64,000 bases of DNA from positions 1 through 64,000 of the forward strand of contig LNAC01000350.1 of NCBI GenBank assembly GCA_002007465.1, in the 5' to 3' direction. The notes beneath the pieces are model-generated. The model was not told the DNA's origin. It did no database searches and was given only the letters and a program-made list of their open reading frames with translations. The stretch comes from Ailurus styani. Its lineage: Eukaryota; Chordata; Mammalia; Carnivora; Ailuridae. Shown here piece after piece: positions 48,555 to 62,274 of the stretch (positions are counted from its first letter, which is position 1; each line of letters begins with the position of its first letter). A program made the position numbers and the translations under genes.

Positions 48555-51500
48555 CATGGTGGCAAGATGATGGAAGAACAGGGAACCTTGTTTTATCTGG
48601 TCCCTTGAATTTAGCTGGATATCTATCAAACCATTCTGAACACCCATGAATTCATCCTGAGATATTAGAAAATATAAATGGAACTCTACAAGTAGAAAAG
48701 CAACTGTTTTTTTGCAAGGTAGGAGGTGTGGAGATGTGAATTTATGGGGAGATATTTGAAGATATATGGAGGGAGAGGGAGCCTCCATAAGCCAGCTACT
48801 GGAAAGTGATATAGTCCTGAGGACAAAATCGGAACCCTTGGAAATCTGCTGCAGTGAGAGACATCCCTGTCTGAAAGGGGTTCAGGGGATGAAAAGGGCA
48901 GAATTCGAGGTGGGTCATTTTGGTCTCAGAATCCCAGGAGTCACAGAAAGAACAGGGGTGTCTGAACTGGTAGAGTGCCTAAGCAGTGGAGTGGGGAAAC
49001 TGGTTACAGTCAGTGAGCCCAGGAGGGGACTTTCAGCCCAGGTCACCATAAACTGCGAGCTGAGCTGGTCGTGACCACTCTCCCTGAGCACCCTGAAAAG
49101 GACTGGAACACGTGGCCATTTGCTTTACCCCAGGAGGGGCGAAAAGGGTGCACCCATGACTGAACAACATCTCTAAAGGTGGCAGCCCTCGAAAGGACAG
49201 AAGGGCAACACCCAGAAATCCCCTGGGAGTAGTGGAGCAGGGTATGCACATGATCCCACAACTGCTCTCAGTCCCTGGGCACACAAAAGGCAGGGACATA
49301 GGTCACTTGGACGCCCACCGGGAGGATTACAGTGAGCATGCACTGCAAGAGACTGTGGAGATTGGCACACACACAAGTGAAGACTGTTTGTCCCAAAGAG
49401 TTTATTGAAGAGGGGGGACTGCAATCTCTCAGCTCTGGGGCTGGGCATCAGGGCATGGTCATTTTTTTTCTAATCTTCTAAAGAGGTGCAGAAAGCCTCC
49501 AGGGAAAAAAACCACACAGAAGACCAGCTTAAGTGGAGCCCAGCTCCCTGGCAAGGGGCGGTGCAACTCCAACCAGGCAAAGACCTGAGAAGCCACCCAG
49601 CAGGCCCCTCCCCTAAAGGTAATCTGGAAGAACAGGTGCAAACTAGGTTACCGATCCCACAAGACTGTAAAACGCTAGAGCCAGGGGAAAATAGTGTATT
49701 GAGCTTGAGGTTTATTCTCATGATTTGGTTATCTTTCAGTCTAAAATTTTCCATTTCTTTTTTTTTCTAACTTTTCCCCATTTCAACTAGTTTCTTATTT
49801 TACCAACTTATGTTTTTAAGTCATTTTTTTACTTTTATTTTTTACATATACGTTTAATAGATATACGCTTCATTTTAGTCCTTTTCTTCACTCTATTCAG
49901 TTTTATTTTTATATATAGATAAGTTCTGCTTTCTTTGCAATTTTGAAAGGTAGGGTCTTCTAACACACAGCAATTATAAAGTTATAGGCTAAAAAACACA
50001 TAAAAGACAGTGGAGAGGGCGCCTGGGTGGCTCAGTGGGTTAAAGCCTCTGCCTTCGGCTCAGGTCATGATCTCAGGGTCCTGGGATCGAGGCCCACATC
50101 GGGCTCTCTGCTCGGCAGAGAGCCTGCTTCCTCCTCTCTCTGCCTGCCTCTCTGCCTACTTGTGATCTCTCTCTCTGTGTCAAATAAATAAATAAAATCT
50201 TAAAAAAAAAAAAAAGACAGCGGAGAATCCCTAAGTGCAAAATGAGATCTAATCAGGCCAAATTTAAAAATAGTATAACTGAGATGCAGTCTAAATTGGA
50301 TGCCCTAACAGCGAGGGTGAATGAGGCAGAAGATAGAGTAAGTGATCTAGAAGACAGGCTGATAGAAAGGAAGGAAATAGAGGAAAAGAGAGAAAGAAAA
50401 CTCAGAGCCCATGAAGAAAGGCTTCAAGAATTTAATGATGCTTTAAAATGAACAAATGTCAGAATTATTGGTGTGCCTATGGGGAAAGAGAGAGGGCCAG
50501 AAGGTATATTGAGTAAATTGCAAATTTTAGAGAAAAAGAGATAATCCCGAGACCAGCTCGAGAAAAGGGGGTTCCTTACCTACAGAGGGAGGAATATCAG
50601 ATTAACATCAGACCTATCCACAGAAACCTGGCAGGCCAGAAAGAGCTGGCATGAAATATTCAGGGTACTAAATGAGAAGAACATGCAGCCAAGAATTCTT
50701 TTTCCAGCAAGGCTATCATTCAGAATGGAAGGAGACATAGCTTCCAGGATAGGCAGAAATGGAAAGAATATGAGACCACCAAGCCAGCCCTGCAAGAAAT
50801 ACTAAGGGAGATTCTCTAAGAGAAGAGAGACCCCAAGAGTAACATAGACCAGAAAGAAACAATTTACCCAGAAACAGGGAGTTTACAGGCAATACAATGG
50901 CATTAAACTCATATTTTTCAATTGTTACTTTGAATGTAAATGGGCTAAGTGCTCCAATAAAAAAAATACAGGGTAGCAGACTGGATAATAAAGCAAGACC
51001 CAGCCATATGCTGTCTACAAGAGACTAATTTTAGACCTAAAGACACCTCCAGACTGATACAGAGGGGCTGGAGAGCCATTTACCATGCTAGTGGTTCTCG
51101 AAAGAAAATTGGGGTAGCAATCCTCGTATGAGACAAATTAGATTTTAAACCAAAGACTATAATAAGAGATGAAGAGGGACCTTATATCATAATTAAAGGG
51201 TCCATCCAACAAGAAGATCTAACAGTTATAAATATTTATGCCCCCAACATGGAAGTAGCTAATTTTATAAACCAATTAATAACCAAAGTAAAGAAACACA
51301 TTGATAACAATATATTAATAGTAAGGAACTTTCACACCCCACTCACAGCAATGGACAGATTGCCTAAGCAGAAGACCAACAAAGAAACAAGGGCTTTGAA
51401 TGACACACTAGACCAGAATGGACTTCACAGATATATACAGAACATTCCATCATAAAACAACAGAATACCCATTATTTTCAAGTGCACATAGAACTTTCTC

Positions 51501-54500
51501 TAGAACAGATCACACACTTGTTCAAAAACAAGTCTCAACTGATACCAAAAGACAGATTATCCCCTGCATATTTTCTGACCACAGTGCTTTGAAACTTGAA
51601 CTCAGTAACAAGAGGAAATTTGGAAGGAACTCAGACACTTGGAGGTTAAAGAGCATCCTGCTAAAGCATGAAGAGTAAACCATGAAATTAAAGAAGAACA
51701 GGTCAACCAGGAAATTAAAGAAGAACGTAAATGATTCATTGAAACCAGTGAAAATGAAAACACATCAGATCAAAACCTATGGGATACTGCAAAGGCAGTC
51801 TTAAGAGGAAAGTACATAGCCATCCAAGCCTCTCTCAAAAAATTAGAAAAATCCCAAAGACACAAGCTAACCTTACACCTAAAGGACCTGGAGAAAGAAC
51901 AGCAAATAAATCCTAAACCAGGAGAAGAGAAATAATAAAGATTAGAGCAGAAAGCAATGAAATAGAAACCAGAACAGTAGAACTGATTATCAAAACTAGA
52001 AGCTGGTTCTTTGAAAGAATTAAAAGATTGAAAGCTTCTGGCCAGATTTATCCAAAGGAAAAGAGAAAGAACCCAAATTAATAAAATCATGAATGAAAGG
52101 GTAGAAATCACAACCAACACAAGGAAATAGACAATTATAAGAACATATTGTGAGCAACTACATGCCAACAAATTAGGCAATCTGGAAGAAATGGATGCAT
52201 TCCTGGAAACCTATGAACTACCAAAACTGAAAAAGGAAGAAATAGAAAATCTGAAAAGAGCTATATCCAGCAAGGAAATTGAAGCAGTAATCAAACATCT
52301 CCCAATAAACAAGAGTCCAGGGCCAATGGCTTCCCAGGGAATTCTACCAAACATTTAAAGAAGAAATAATACCTATTCTTCTGCAGCTGTTTCAAAAAAA
52401 ATATAAATGGAAGGAAAACTTCCAAAATCGTTCTGTGAGGCCAACATTACCTTGATCCCCAAACCAAAGACCCCATCAAAAAGGAGAATTACAGACCAAT
52501 ATCCCATCATCCCTGATGAATATGGATACCAAAATACTTATGAAGATACTAGCCCATAGGATCCAACAGTACATTAAAAGGATTATTCACCATGACCAAG
52601 TGAGATTTATTCCTGGGATGAAAGGGTGACTCAATACCCCCAAATCAATCAATGTGATACACCACATTAATAAAAGAAAAGCTAAGAACTATATCATCCT
52701 CTCATTTGATGCAGAAAAACCTTTTTGACAAAGTACAGCATCCTTTCTTGATTAAAACTCCTCTCAGTGTAGGGATAGAGGGCACATACTTCAATATCAT
52801 AAAAGCCATATATGAAAAGCCTACAAGAAATAAGATTCTCATAAAATTAGAGCTTTTCCCTTAATATCAGGAACACAACAGGAATGCCCACTCTCACCAC
52901 TATTTTTCAACATAGTACTAGAAGTTCTAGCTTCAGCAATCAGACAACGAAAGAAAATAAAAGACATTCAAATTGGCAAGGGGTCAAATTCTCACTCTTC
53001 ACAGATGACATGATACTTTATGTGGAAAACCCAAAGACACCACCCCAACATTGCTAGAACTCATATAGCAATTCAGCAACATGGGAGGATATGAAATCAA
53101 TGTACAGAAATCAGTTGCATTTATATACACTAACAATGTGAGTGAAGAAAGAGAAATTAAGGAATCAATTACATTTACAGTTGCACCAGAAACCATAAGA
53201 TACATAGGAATAAACCTAACCAAAGAGGTAAAGATCTATACTCTAAAAACCATAGAACACTTATGAAAGAAATTGAGGGAGACACAAAGAGATGGAAAAA
53301 GATTCCATGCTCATGGACTGGAAAAATAAACGTTGTTAAAATGTCTCTGTTGCCCAGAGCAGTCTACACATTCAGTGCAATCCCCATCAAAATACCATTG
53401 AAATTTTTCACAGAGCTGGAACAAACAGTCCTAAAATTTGTATGGAAACACAAAAGACCCTGAATAGCCAAAGCAATCTTGAAAAAGAAAAGCAAAGCTG
53501 GTGGCATCACAATGCTGGACTTCAAGCTACATTACAAAGCTTGATCATCAAGGCAGCATGGTACTGGCAGAAAAACAGACACATAGATCATTGGGACAGA
53601 GAGCCCAGAAATGGACCTTCAACTCTATGGTCAACTAATCTTCAACAAAGCAGGAAAGAATGTCCAATGGAAAAAAGACAGTCTCTTCAACAAATGGTGT
53701 TGGGAAAATTGGACAGCCATAGGCAGAAGAATGAAACTGGATCATTTCCTTACACCACACACAAAAATAGATTCAAAATGGATGAAAGACCTAAATGTGA
53801 GACAGGAATCCATCAAAATTCTTGAGGAGAGATCAGGCAGCAACCTCTTCAGCCTTGGCTGAAGCAACTTCTTGCAACACACGTCTCCAAAGACAAGGGA
53901 AACAAAGGCAAAAACAAACTATTGGGACTTGATCAAGACAAAAAGCTTCTGCGCAGCAAAGGAAAGAGTCAACGAAACTAAAAGGCAACCTACAGGATGG
54001 GAGAAGATATTTGCAAATAACAAAGGGCTGGTATCCAAGATCTATAAAGAACTTACCAAACTCAACACCCCAAAAGCAAATAATCCAGTCAAGAAATGGC
54101 CAGAAGACATGAACAGACCCTTCTCCAAAGAAGAAATATAGATGGTTAGCAGATACATGAGAAAATTTTCCACATCACTTGTCATCGGGGAAGTACAAAT
54201 CAAAATGAAAATGAGATGCCAACTTACATCAGTTAGAATAGCTAAAATTAATAAGACAGGAAACAACAAATGTTGCCGAGGATGTGGAGAAAGAGGAACC
54301 CCCTTATACTCTTGGTGGGAATGCAAGCTGGTGCAGCCACTCTAGAAAACAGTATGATGGTTCCTCAAGAAATTAAAAATAGAGTTACCCAATGACCTGG
54401 AGGTTGCACTGCTGGATATTTACCCCAAAGATATAGATGTAGTGAAAAGAAGAGGTACCTGCACCCCAATGTTCATAGCAGGAATGCTCACAATAGCCAA

Positions 54501-54970
54501 ATTGTGGAAGGAGTCAAAATGTCCTTCAACGAATGAATGGATAAAGATGTGGTTCATCTATACAATGGAATTAAATTACTCAGCCATCAGAAAGGATGAA
54601 TCCCTACCATTTACATTGACATGGCTAGAACTCCAGGGTATTATGCTGAGTGAGGTGAGTCAGTCAGAGAAAGACAATTATATAGTTTCACTCATAGGTG
54701 GAATGTAAGAAATACCACAGAAAATCACAGGGGAAGTGAGGGAAAACTGAATGGGAAGAAATCAGAGAGGGAGACAAACCACGAGAAACTCTGGACTCCG
54801 GGGGACAAACTGAGGGTTACAGTAGGGGGATGTGGTAACCGGGTGATGGGTATTAAAGAGGGCATGTGTTATGATGAGCACTGGGTGTTATATGCTACTA
54901 ATGAATCACTGAACACTACATCAGAACCTAATGATGTACTATATGTTGGCTAATTGAATTTAAATTAAAA
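48555..54970 (+). mobile_element. L1 #5, young near-full-length sense L1 nested in L1 #4
   Basis: The 6.4 kb includes a 195-bp SINE. The 5' UTR is 48555-50240. ORF1 begins around 50242 with a coiled-coil part ('RVNEAEDRVSDLEDRLIE') and is broken by stops. ORF2 starts near 50920, with endonuclease wording, the 'FTDD' catalytic motif of reverse transcriptase at 52998-53009, and its C-terminus up to about 54700; a 3' UTR and short A-run follow. Several frameshifts and stops make it inactive. The 10-bp TSD 'AAAGAGCTTC' is at 48545-48554 and 54971-54980. Confidence 0.93.
50017..50211 (+). mobile_element. CAN SINE, young, at the 5' UTR/ORF1 border of L1 #5
   Basis: Nearly consensus-like: head 'GGGCGCCTGGGTGGCTCAG', then 'GTTAAAGCCTCTGCCTTCGG', a CTGCCTGCCTCTCTG body, AATAAATAAATAAAATC tail and 14 As. 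The TSD 'AAAAGACAGTGGAGA' is at 50002-50016 and, with one change, at 50212-50226. It is the third layer of the nest. Confidence 0.97.
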
Positions 54971-55529
54971 AAAGAGCTTCTACAACTCAAACAATCTGAT
55001 TCAACATGAACAAAGGATTTTTTGAATTATGTAAAATTTTTTCAGCTTTATTGAGATATAATAGACAAAATTGTAATATATTTAAAGTGTACAACATTTT
55101 TTTGATATACACCTACATTGTGAAAGGAGTCCCATATTCAAGGTAATAAAAATGTCCATTACCTCACATATTTCTTTTTTCTTTCTTTACCACCCTCCCT
55201 TCCTTCTATGAGAATGCTTAAGTTCTCTATAAGCAAATTTAAATTATACAATGTAGTATTATCAGCTACATTCACTGTTATACATTGGATCGAAATAACT
55301 TATTCATCTTATAACTTAAAATTTGTACCTTTTTACAGGCCTCTCCCTGTTTTCCCAACCCCCCAGACTATAGTGACCACCATTCTGCTCTATGAGTTCA
55401 ACATTTTAAAAAATTATACATATAAGTGATGTCATGTGTATTTGTCTTTCTCTGTCTGGCTTATTTCTCTTAGCATCATGCCCTTCAAGTTCATCTGTGT
55501 TTTTGCAAAAGCAATATTTCCCTCTTTTT

Positions 55530-55729
55530 TTTTTTTTTTAAAGATTTTATTTATTTATTTCACAGCGGGAGAGAGATCACAAGGAGGCAGAGAGGCAGGC
55601 AGAGAGAGAGAGGGGGAAGCAGGCTCCCTGCCAAGCAGAGAGCCCGATGCGGGCCTCGATCCCAGGACCCTGAGATCATGACCTGGGCCGAAAGCAGAGG
55701 CTTTAACCCACTGAGCCACCCAGGCGCCC
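55530..55729 (-). mobile_element. CAN SINE, young, antisense, in L1 #6
   Basis: Complement of tail, body and head, ending 'GAGCCACCCAGGCGCCC'. The TSD 'TTTCCCTCTTTTT' is at about 55517-55529 and 55730-55742. Confidence 0.97.
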
Positions 55730-56669
55730 TTTCCCTCTTTTTAAAAGCTGAATAATGTTCCATATCCATTGATCCATTCACCGACATGTTATTTTCACAC
55801 ATTTGATATTGTAAATGATTCTGCAGTGAACATAGGAGTACAGATATCTCTTTGAGATAGTGATTTAATTTTCTCTGGGTATATACATAGAAGTGGAGTT
55901 TCTGGATCATATGGTAATTCTATTTTTAATTTTTTGAGGAACTTCTATACTGTTTTCCATAGTGGATACACCAATTTACATTCCCACCAACAGCATACAA
56001 GAGTTCCCTTTTCCTCCACATCTTCACCTCCACATCCTCATCTTTTGTCTTTTGGATAACAGACATCCTATCCTCTACCTCATCGTGGTTTTGATTTGCA
56101 TTTCTCTGTTGAGTAGTAATGTCGAGCACCATTTCATGTACTTATTGGCCATCTATATGTCTTCTTTGGAAACATATCTGTTTGGGTCCTTTACCCATTA
56201 ATTTTAATTGGGTTATCGGTATTTATCCTATTGAGTTCTAGTAGTTCCTCGTATATTTTGGATATTAACTCATCATCACATATATGGTTTGCAAATAATT
56301 TCTCTCATTCTGTAGCTTGCCTTTTCATTTTGTTGATGGTTTCCTTTGCTGTGCAGAAGCTTTTTAGTCTGATGCAGTCTCACTTGTTTATTTTTGCTTT
56401 TGTTGCCCTTGCTTTTGGCATCAAATCCAAACAATCATGCCAAGACCAATGTCTTGTTTTCTTCTAACAGTTTTATGGTTTCAGGTCTCCATTCAAATCT
56501 TTAATCTATTTTGAATTGTTTTGTGTGATGTAAGAGTCCAGTTTTATTCTTTTGCATATATGTGGACATTGTTTTCCTAGAACCACTGAATTGAAGAGAC
56601 TAACCTTTCTCCATGTATATTCTTTACTTCTTTTTTGAAAATTAATTGACTCTGTCTCTCTCTCTATAT

Positions 56670-56715
56670 ATATGTATGTGTGTGTGTGTGTATGTGTGTG
56701 TATGTATATATATAT
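56670..56715. repeat. TA/TG-rich microsatellite in L1 #6
   Basis: Mixed TATG and TG units replace a few bases of antisense ORF2. Confidence 0.9.
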
Positions 56716-57260
56716 TTCTGGGTTCTCTATTCTGTTCCATTCATCTATGTGTCTCTTTCTTTCCCAATGTTACAATATTTTGATTATCATGCTTTGTAAT
56801 ATAGTTTGAAATCAGGAAATATAATACCTTCAGCTTTATTCTTCTTTCACAATTGCTTTGGCTATTCAGATTCTTTTGTGGTTCCAAAATTTTTTAGGAC
56901 TGTTTTTTCTATTTCTGTGTAAAATGCCATTGGAATTTTGATAGGAATTGCATTGATTTTATAAATTGCTTTGGGTATTATGGACATTTAACAATATTAA
57001 TTTTTCCGAGCCATGATCATAGGATATTTTCCCTTATCTTTATTTCATCAATAGCTTACAGTTTTCAATGCACAAGGAATTCCCTACCTTAGTTAACTTT
57101 TTCCAGGTATTTTCTTGTTTTCGATACAGTTGTAAATGGGATTCTCTTCTTAATTTCTCATTTCAATAGTTGTTAGTATATAGAAATGCAGCTCGGTTTG
57201 TATACTGATTATCTTTCCTGCAACTTCACTGAATTCACTTATTAGTTCTAATCATTTGGG

Positions 57261-57263
<3 letters not shown>

Positions 57264-57301
<38 letters not shown>
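57264..57301. repeat. (TG)n microsatellite in L1 #6
   Basis: An uninterrupted TG run of about 18 units inside antisense ORF2. Confidence 0.97.
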
Positions 57302-57302
<1 letters not shown>

Positions 57303-60300
57303 ACTGTAGGGTTTTCTATAAATAATATCATGTGATCTGCAAAGACAGTTTTACTTCTTTTCCAGTTTTAATCCCTTTTATTTCTTTTTCTTGCCTAATT
57401 GCTCAGACTAGGACTTCTACTATAGTGAATAAAAATGGCAAGAGTGGACATGCTTGTCTTATTCCTTGTTTTAGAAGAAAAGTTTTCAGCTTTTTATTCA
57501 TTGAGTATGATGTTAATTGTGGCCTTGTCATATGTGGCTTTTATTGTATTAAGGCATTCTATAATCAGTTTATTGAGAGTTTTTATCATGAAAGGAGGTT
57601 GAATTTTGTCAAGTGAATTTTCTGCATCTACCAAGATGACCATGATTTGGGTCCTTCGTTTTGTTAATATGGTACATCACATTTATTGATTTGCATATAG
57701 TGAACCATCCTTGCATCTCTTGATAAATCCACTGGTTCTTGGGTGTATGATCCTTTTACTGTACTGCTGAATTCAGTTTGATAATATTTTGTTGAGGACT
57801 TTTGCATTTATGATCATTAGGGATATTGGCCTATAATTTTCTCTTTGTGTAGTGTCCTTTTCTTGCTTTGGTTATCATAGTGATGCTGGTCTTGTAAAAT
57901 GAATTTGGAAATGTTTCTCGTTATGTTTTTTAGAAGAGTTTGAGAAGGTTTGATATTAATTTTTCTTTAAATGTTTGATAGAATTTACCAGTAAATCCAT
58001 CTGGTTGTGGCCTTTTGTTTATTGGAAAGTTTTTGATTATTGATTCAAAATCCTTACTAATAATTGATATTTACAGATTTTCTATTTCATCATAATTCAG
58101 TCTGGGTAGATTGTATGTCTGTAGGAATTTATCCATTTCTTCTAGGTTATCTAATTTGTGTATAATTGTTCATAGTAGTCTCTTATGATCCTTTGTATTT
58201 TTGTGGTATTGATTGTAATATCTGTTCTTTCATTTCTGTATATATTTCTTTCTTCCTTGGTCTAGCTAAAGGTTTGTTAATTTTGTTTATATATTCAAAA
58301 AACCAACTATTAGTTCCACTGATGTTTCCTATGGTCTTCTTAATTTCTATTTCATCCATTTCCAGTCTGAAATTTGCCATATCTTTCCTTCTACTAATTT
58401 GTGTTAGTTTGTTCTTCTTTTTCTACTTCCTTAAAGTGTAAAGTCAGATTGATATCTTTTGTTTTTCTTAATATAGGTGTTCATTGCAATGAACTTTCTT
58501 CTTAGAATTACTTAGCTGTATTCCATATGTCAGCATGTTGTGTTTCCAGTTTTGCCTCAAGATACGCTTTGATTTCCTTTTTGATTTCCTCTTTGGCTCA
58601 TTGGTTGTTCAGTAGCATGTAGTTTAATCTCCACACACTGGTGAATTTTCCAGTTTTCTTCCTGTAATTGACTTCTAGTTTCAAACTACTTTGGTTGGAG
58701 AAGATAATGGATATGATTTCAGTCTTCTTACATTTATTAAGACCTGTTTTGTGATCTAGCAATGATCTATTCTGAACAATGTTTCATATGCACCTGAGAA
58801 GAATGTGTATTCTGCTGTGTTCGGAAGGACTGTATTGTAAATGTCTTATCTGTCCAGTCAATGTACAATTTAAGTCAGTACTTCCTTTTTGATCTTCTAT
58901 CTGGATGATATATTGTTGAAAGTGGGGCACTGAAATCCTCTACTATTATTATATTGCTCTATATTTCTCCCTTGATATCTGTTCATATTTTGCTTTGTAT
59001 ATTTAGGTGTTCCAATGTTGGGTACATAAATATCTACAATTTTTATATACTTTCAATGAAAAGACCCCTTTATCACAGTATAATGACCTTCATGTTCCAG
59101 TTTTTGGCTTAAAGTCTATCTTGTCTGATATAAGTATAACTATTCCTCCTTTGGTTTCCATTTGAATAAAAATTTTTTTTCCCGTTCTTCGCTTTCATTC
59201 TGTATATGTTTTTACAGGTGAAGTGAGGTAGGTTATAGGTAGGTTATACTTGAGTTTTGTTTTTTTTTTAATACACTCAGCCACTCTGTGTCTTTTGATT
59301 GGAGAATTTCATTCATTTATATTACAGATAATTATGGACTTAGTATTACTATTTTGTTAATTGTTTTCTGGCTGTTTTATATCTTAAATAAAATATCTTA
59401 TAGTTATATCTATTTTAAGCTGATAACTTAATTTCAAATGTGTACAAAAGCTCTACATTTTCATACTTTCCCCACATTAATGCTACATTTTTGATGATGC
59501 AACTTATATCTTTTTTATATTGTGTATCCATTAACAACTTATTGTAGTTACAGTTATCTTTAACACTTTGTATTTCATCTTTATACTAGAATTGTGATTT
59601 ACGCGCTACCATTAGTTTTAGAGTATTTTGAATTTAACTATATATTTACCTTTTACCAGTGAATATTATACTTCCACATAATTTCATGTTACTAATTAGC
59701 ATCCTTTGTTTCAGCTTAAAAAGCTCCCTTTAACATTTCTTGTAAGGCTGTCTAGTGAGGATGAACTCTTCAGCTTTTATTTGTCTGGAAAACTTTATCC
59801 TTCAATTCAGAAGGGCAACTTGGCCCCATAGAGTTTCTTGCGTGGCGGTTTTATTCCTTCATCACTTTGAATATATCATTCCACTGTATTCTGGCCTACA
59901 AAATTTATGCTGAAAAAGTCACTTTTCTGTGACTTTTTTTTTATCGTGAAAAAAGTAAAAGTCACTTTTTTCCTGCTGCCTTTAACTGCCTTTCAACTTC
60001 TGAAAATTTTTTTGTATGTGTTTCAGTGTGGGTCTCTCTAGAGTCATCTTTTTGGGGGATTCTTTAGACTTTCTGGATCTGTTTGTTTCTCCAGATTAGG
60101 GAAATCTTCAGCCATTATTTCTTCAGTTAAGCTTTATGCACCTTTCTCTCTCTCCTCTCCTTCTGGGACCTCCAATTTGGTCTGCTTGATGGTGTCCAAT
60201 AAATACATCCCTCTCTCCATTCTTTTTCCCTTTTGCTTCTCTAATTGGATGAATTCCACTGCCCTGTCTTTGAATTTGTTGATCCCTTCCTCTGCTTGAT

Positions 60301-62082
60301 CTGGTCTGCTACTAAAACCCTCTATTATTGAATTTTTTTTAAGACTGTTATTGTATTCTTTGGGTCTATAAATTCTGTTTAGTGCTTTTTAATATTTTCT
60401 GTCCCTTTGTTAAAATTCTCAACGTTCATGCATTGTTCCCGTGACCTTGATGAACATCTTTATGGACATTATTTTAAACTCTATCATGTAGACCACTTAC
60501 TTCTGAAATATCAGTTTCTAGAGATTTATCCTGTTTTTTGTTTGGAACATTCTCTTCTTCATTTTTTTTCTTGAGTCTCTATGGTGGATTCATTGTATTA
60601 GATAAAACAGTCACATTTCCCAGTCTTCACAGACTGGTCTTCTACAGGAGATGCATTTCATCAATCATCCCAGCTCAAGCTTCTAGGTCTTTCAAGCATT
60701 TGTGATTGTCCTAGCCACCAGTTATTCTTAATGTTCCCCAATAGTTGAATATGTGCAAAGATCTCAGTGTTCCAAAGAGAAGGATCACAGTCGGAACCTA
60801 TATGCAAGCTGAATTAGAAGCCAGACCCTCAGGCAGTAGGTGGGATAGTATGCAGTTAAGTCTCTTTCACAGAGAAAGTGGGAAGTAGGTATTTGCCTAT
60901 TCCTTCTGCACTGAGCCACGGTGTATATCCATGCTGGGATTGGAGGCAGGTGCTCCTGCACCACTTAAAAACTGCTTATTTGTTTGTTATAGTCCTATAG
61001 GACTTTTCAATGCAACCCCCATTTGTTCTAAGAGCCACGGAGGGTGTGGACCATCCTCAGGAAGCAACTGCAAAAACTAGGGCAGTAGATATGTGTAAAA
61101 TCTCTTTTGAAAGAGATTTTGGTGATCTAATTATATAACTGGAGTTAGCTAGAGGGAGAAAGTAGTAGAAGTGCCCACTTAGCTCCCATGGACAACTCCA
61201 TGAAGGATTGCAGCTAACAACTAGATGTGTGCAAATTATAAGCCAGACCCTCAGGCAATGGGTTGTAAAGTATATTGTCCATCCCCTTCCAGGAAAAGAC
61301 TGGAATATGGACCTTTTTTTTTTTTCCTGCTTCGTCTGTGCTAAGCCCCTTGGAGGACAGCCACAGTGAGTGCTAGCATGTAAAGAACTAGCTTTGTTTT
61401 CTGTAGTGCTGTGGGACTTGTGGTTATAAACTCCACTGGCTTTCAGAAGTAGGAGTTTTGGGGGCCTGTTCCTTGGGTGGGAGCCTTAAAAGTTGGAATC
61501 CTCTATTTACTGTCCAAATGCTTTACTTCTCAGGAAGAGGCTGAGAGTTGGGGGTATCTTCCTTATAGTATGGTTCTTTGCCAGAAATGGGGTTTACAAT
61601 ATGTTTGTCTCATCCTTTCCTACCCATTTCAATGTGGTTATTTTTTTTTAGTTGCCTGGTTTGGTAGGAGTCAGTCAGCTAGTTTCTGGTTTTTTTGCAG
61701 CATAAATTGTTCCATGTGTAACTGTACTTTATGTGCATCTGCGGAAGGAGGGAAGTTCAGGGGCCTCCTGTGTCACCACCTTGGTCCCTTCTACAAAGGA
61801 ATGGTATATATATTGCTCCAAAGAAGATACACAAATGATGAATAAGCACATAGAAAGATGCTCTGTATTATTCATTAAGGAAATGCAAATCAAAATCATA
61901 ATAAGGTTACCACTTCACATCCGTTAGAATGACTACTATTTTTTAAAAATGTAAAATAACAAGTTTTTGTAGGATGAGGATAAATTGGGAAACTTTGTGT
62001 ATTGTTGCTGGGAATGTAAAATGGTATAGCCATTACAGAGAACATTATGATGATTCTTCAGAAAGTTAAAAATAGGATTGCT

Positions 62083-62274
62083 GGGGCGCCTGGGTGGCTC
62101 AGTGGGTTAAGCCTCTGCCTTCAGCTCAGGTCATGATCTCAGGGTCCTGGGATTGAGCTCCACATCGGGCTCTCTGCTCAGCAGGGAGCCTGCTTCCCCC
62201 TCTCTCACTGCCTGCCTCTCTGCCTACTTGTGATCTCTCTCTCTCTCAAATAAATAAAATCTAAAAAAAAAAAA
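62083..62274 (+). mobile_element. CAN SINE, young, in L1 #4
   Basis: Head 'GGGGCGCCTGGGTGGCTCAG' and full body and tail. The TSD 'AGGATTGCT' is at 62074-62082 and 62275-62283. It lies 630 bp upstream of exon m. Confidence 0.97.

Larger units (their letters stand above)
55018..61792 (-). mobile_element. L1 #6, full-length antisense L1 nested in L1 #4
   Basis: About 6.6 kb without its SINE. Left to right on + it reads poly-T, antisense 3' UTR ('CAGCTTTATTGAGATATAAT'), ORF2 from C-terminus to endonuclease (about 55900-59300), ORF1 (about 59700-60450), and a 5' UTR to 61792. The 8-bp TSD 'ACAAAGGA' is at 55010-55017 and 61793-61800. It is older than L1 #5 by its divergence. Open frames on both strands here are broken L1 parts or chance. 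Confidence 0.9.

Noticed and set aside
48766..49770. Overlapping open frames of 60-102 codons
   Set aside because: This is the 5' UTR of L1 #5, not a cellular gene.
50017..50100. tRNA-like segment (A and B box wording)
   Set aside because: It is the tRNA-Lys-derived head of a CAN SINE with tail and TSD, not a tRNA gene; the same applies to the other 14 copies.
53081..54708. Series of ORF2-like open frames on +
   Set aside because: They are frameshifted parts of L1 #5 ORF2; they are covered by the mobile-element entry and not called as genes.
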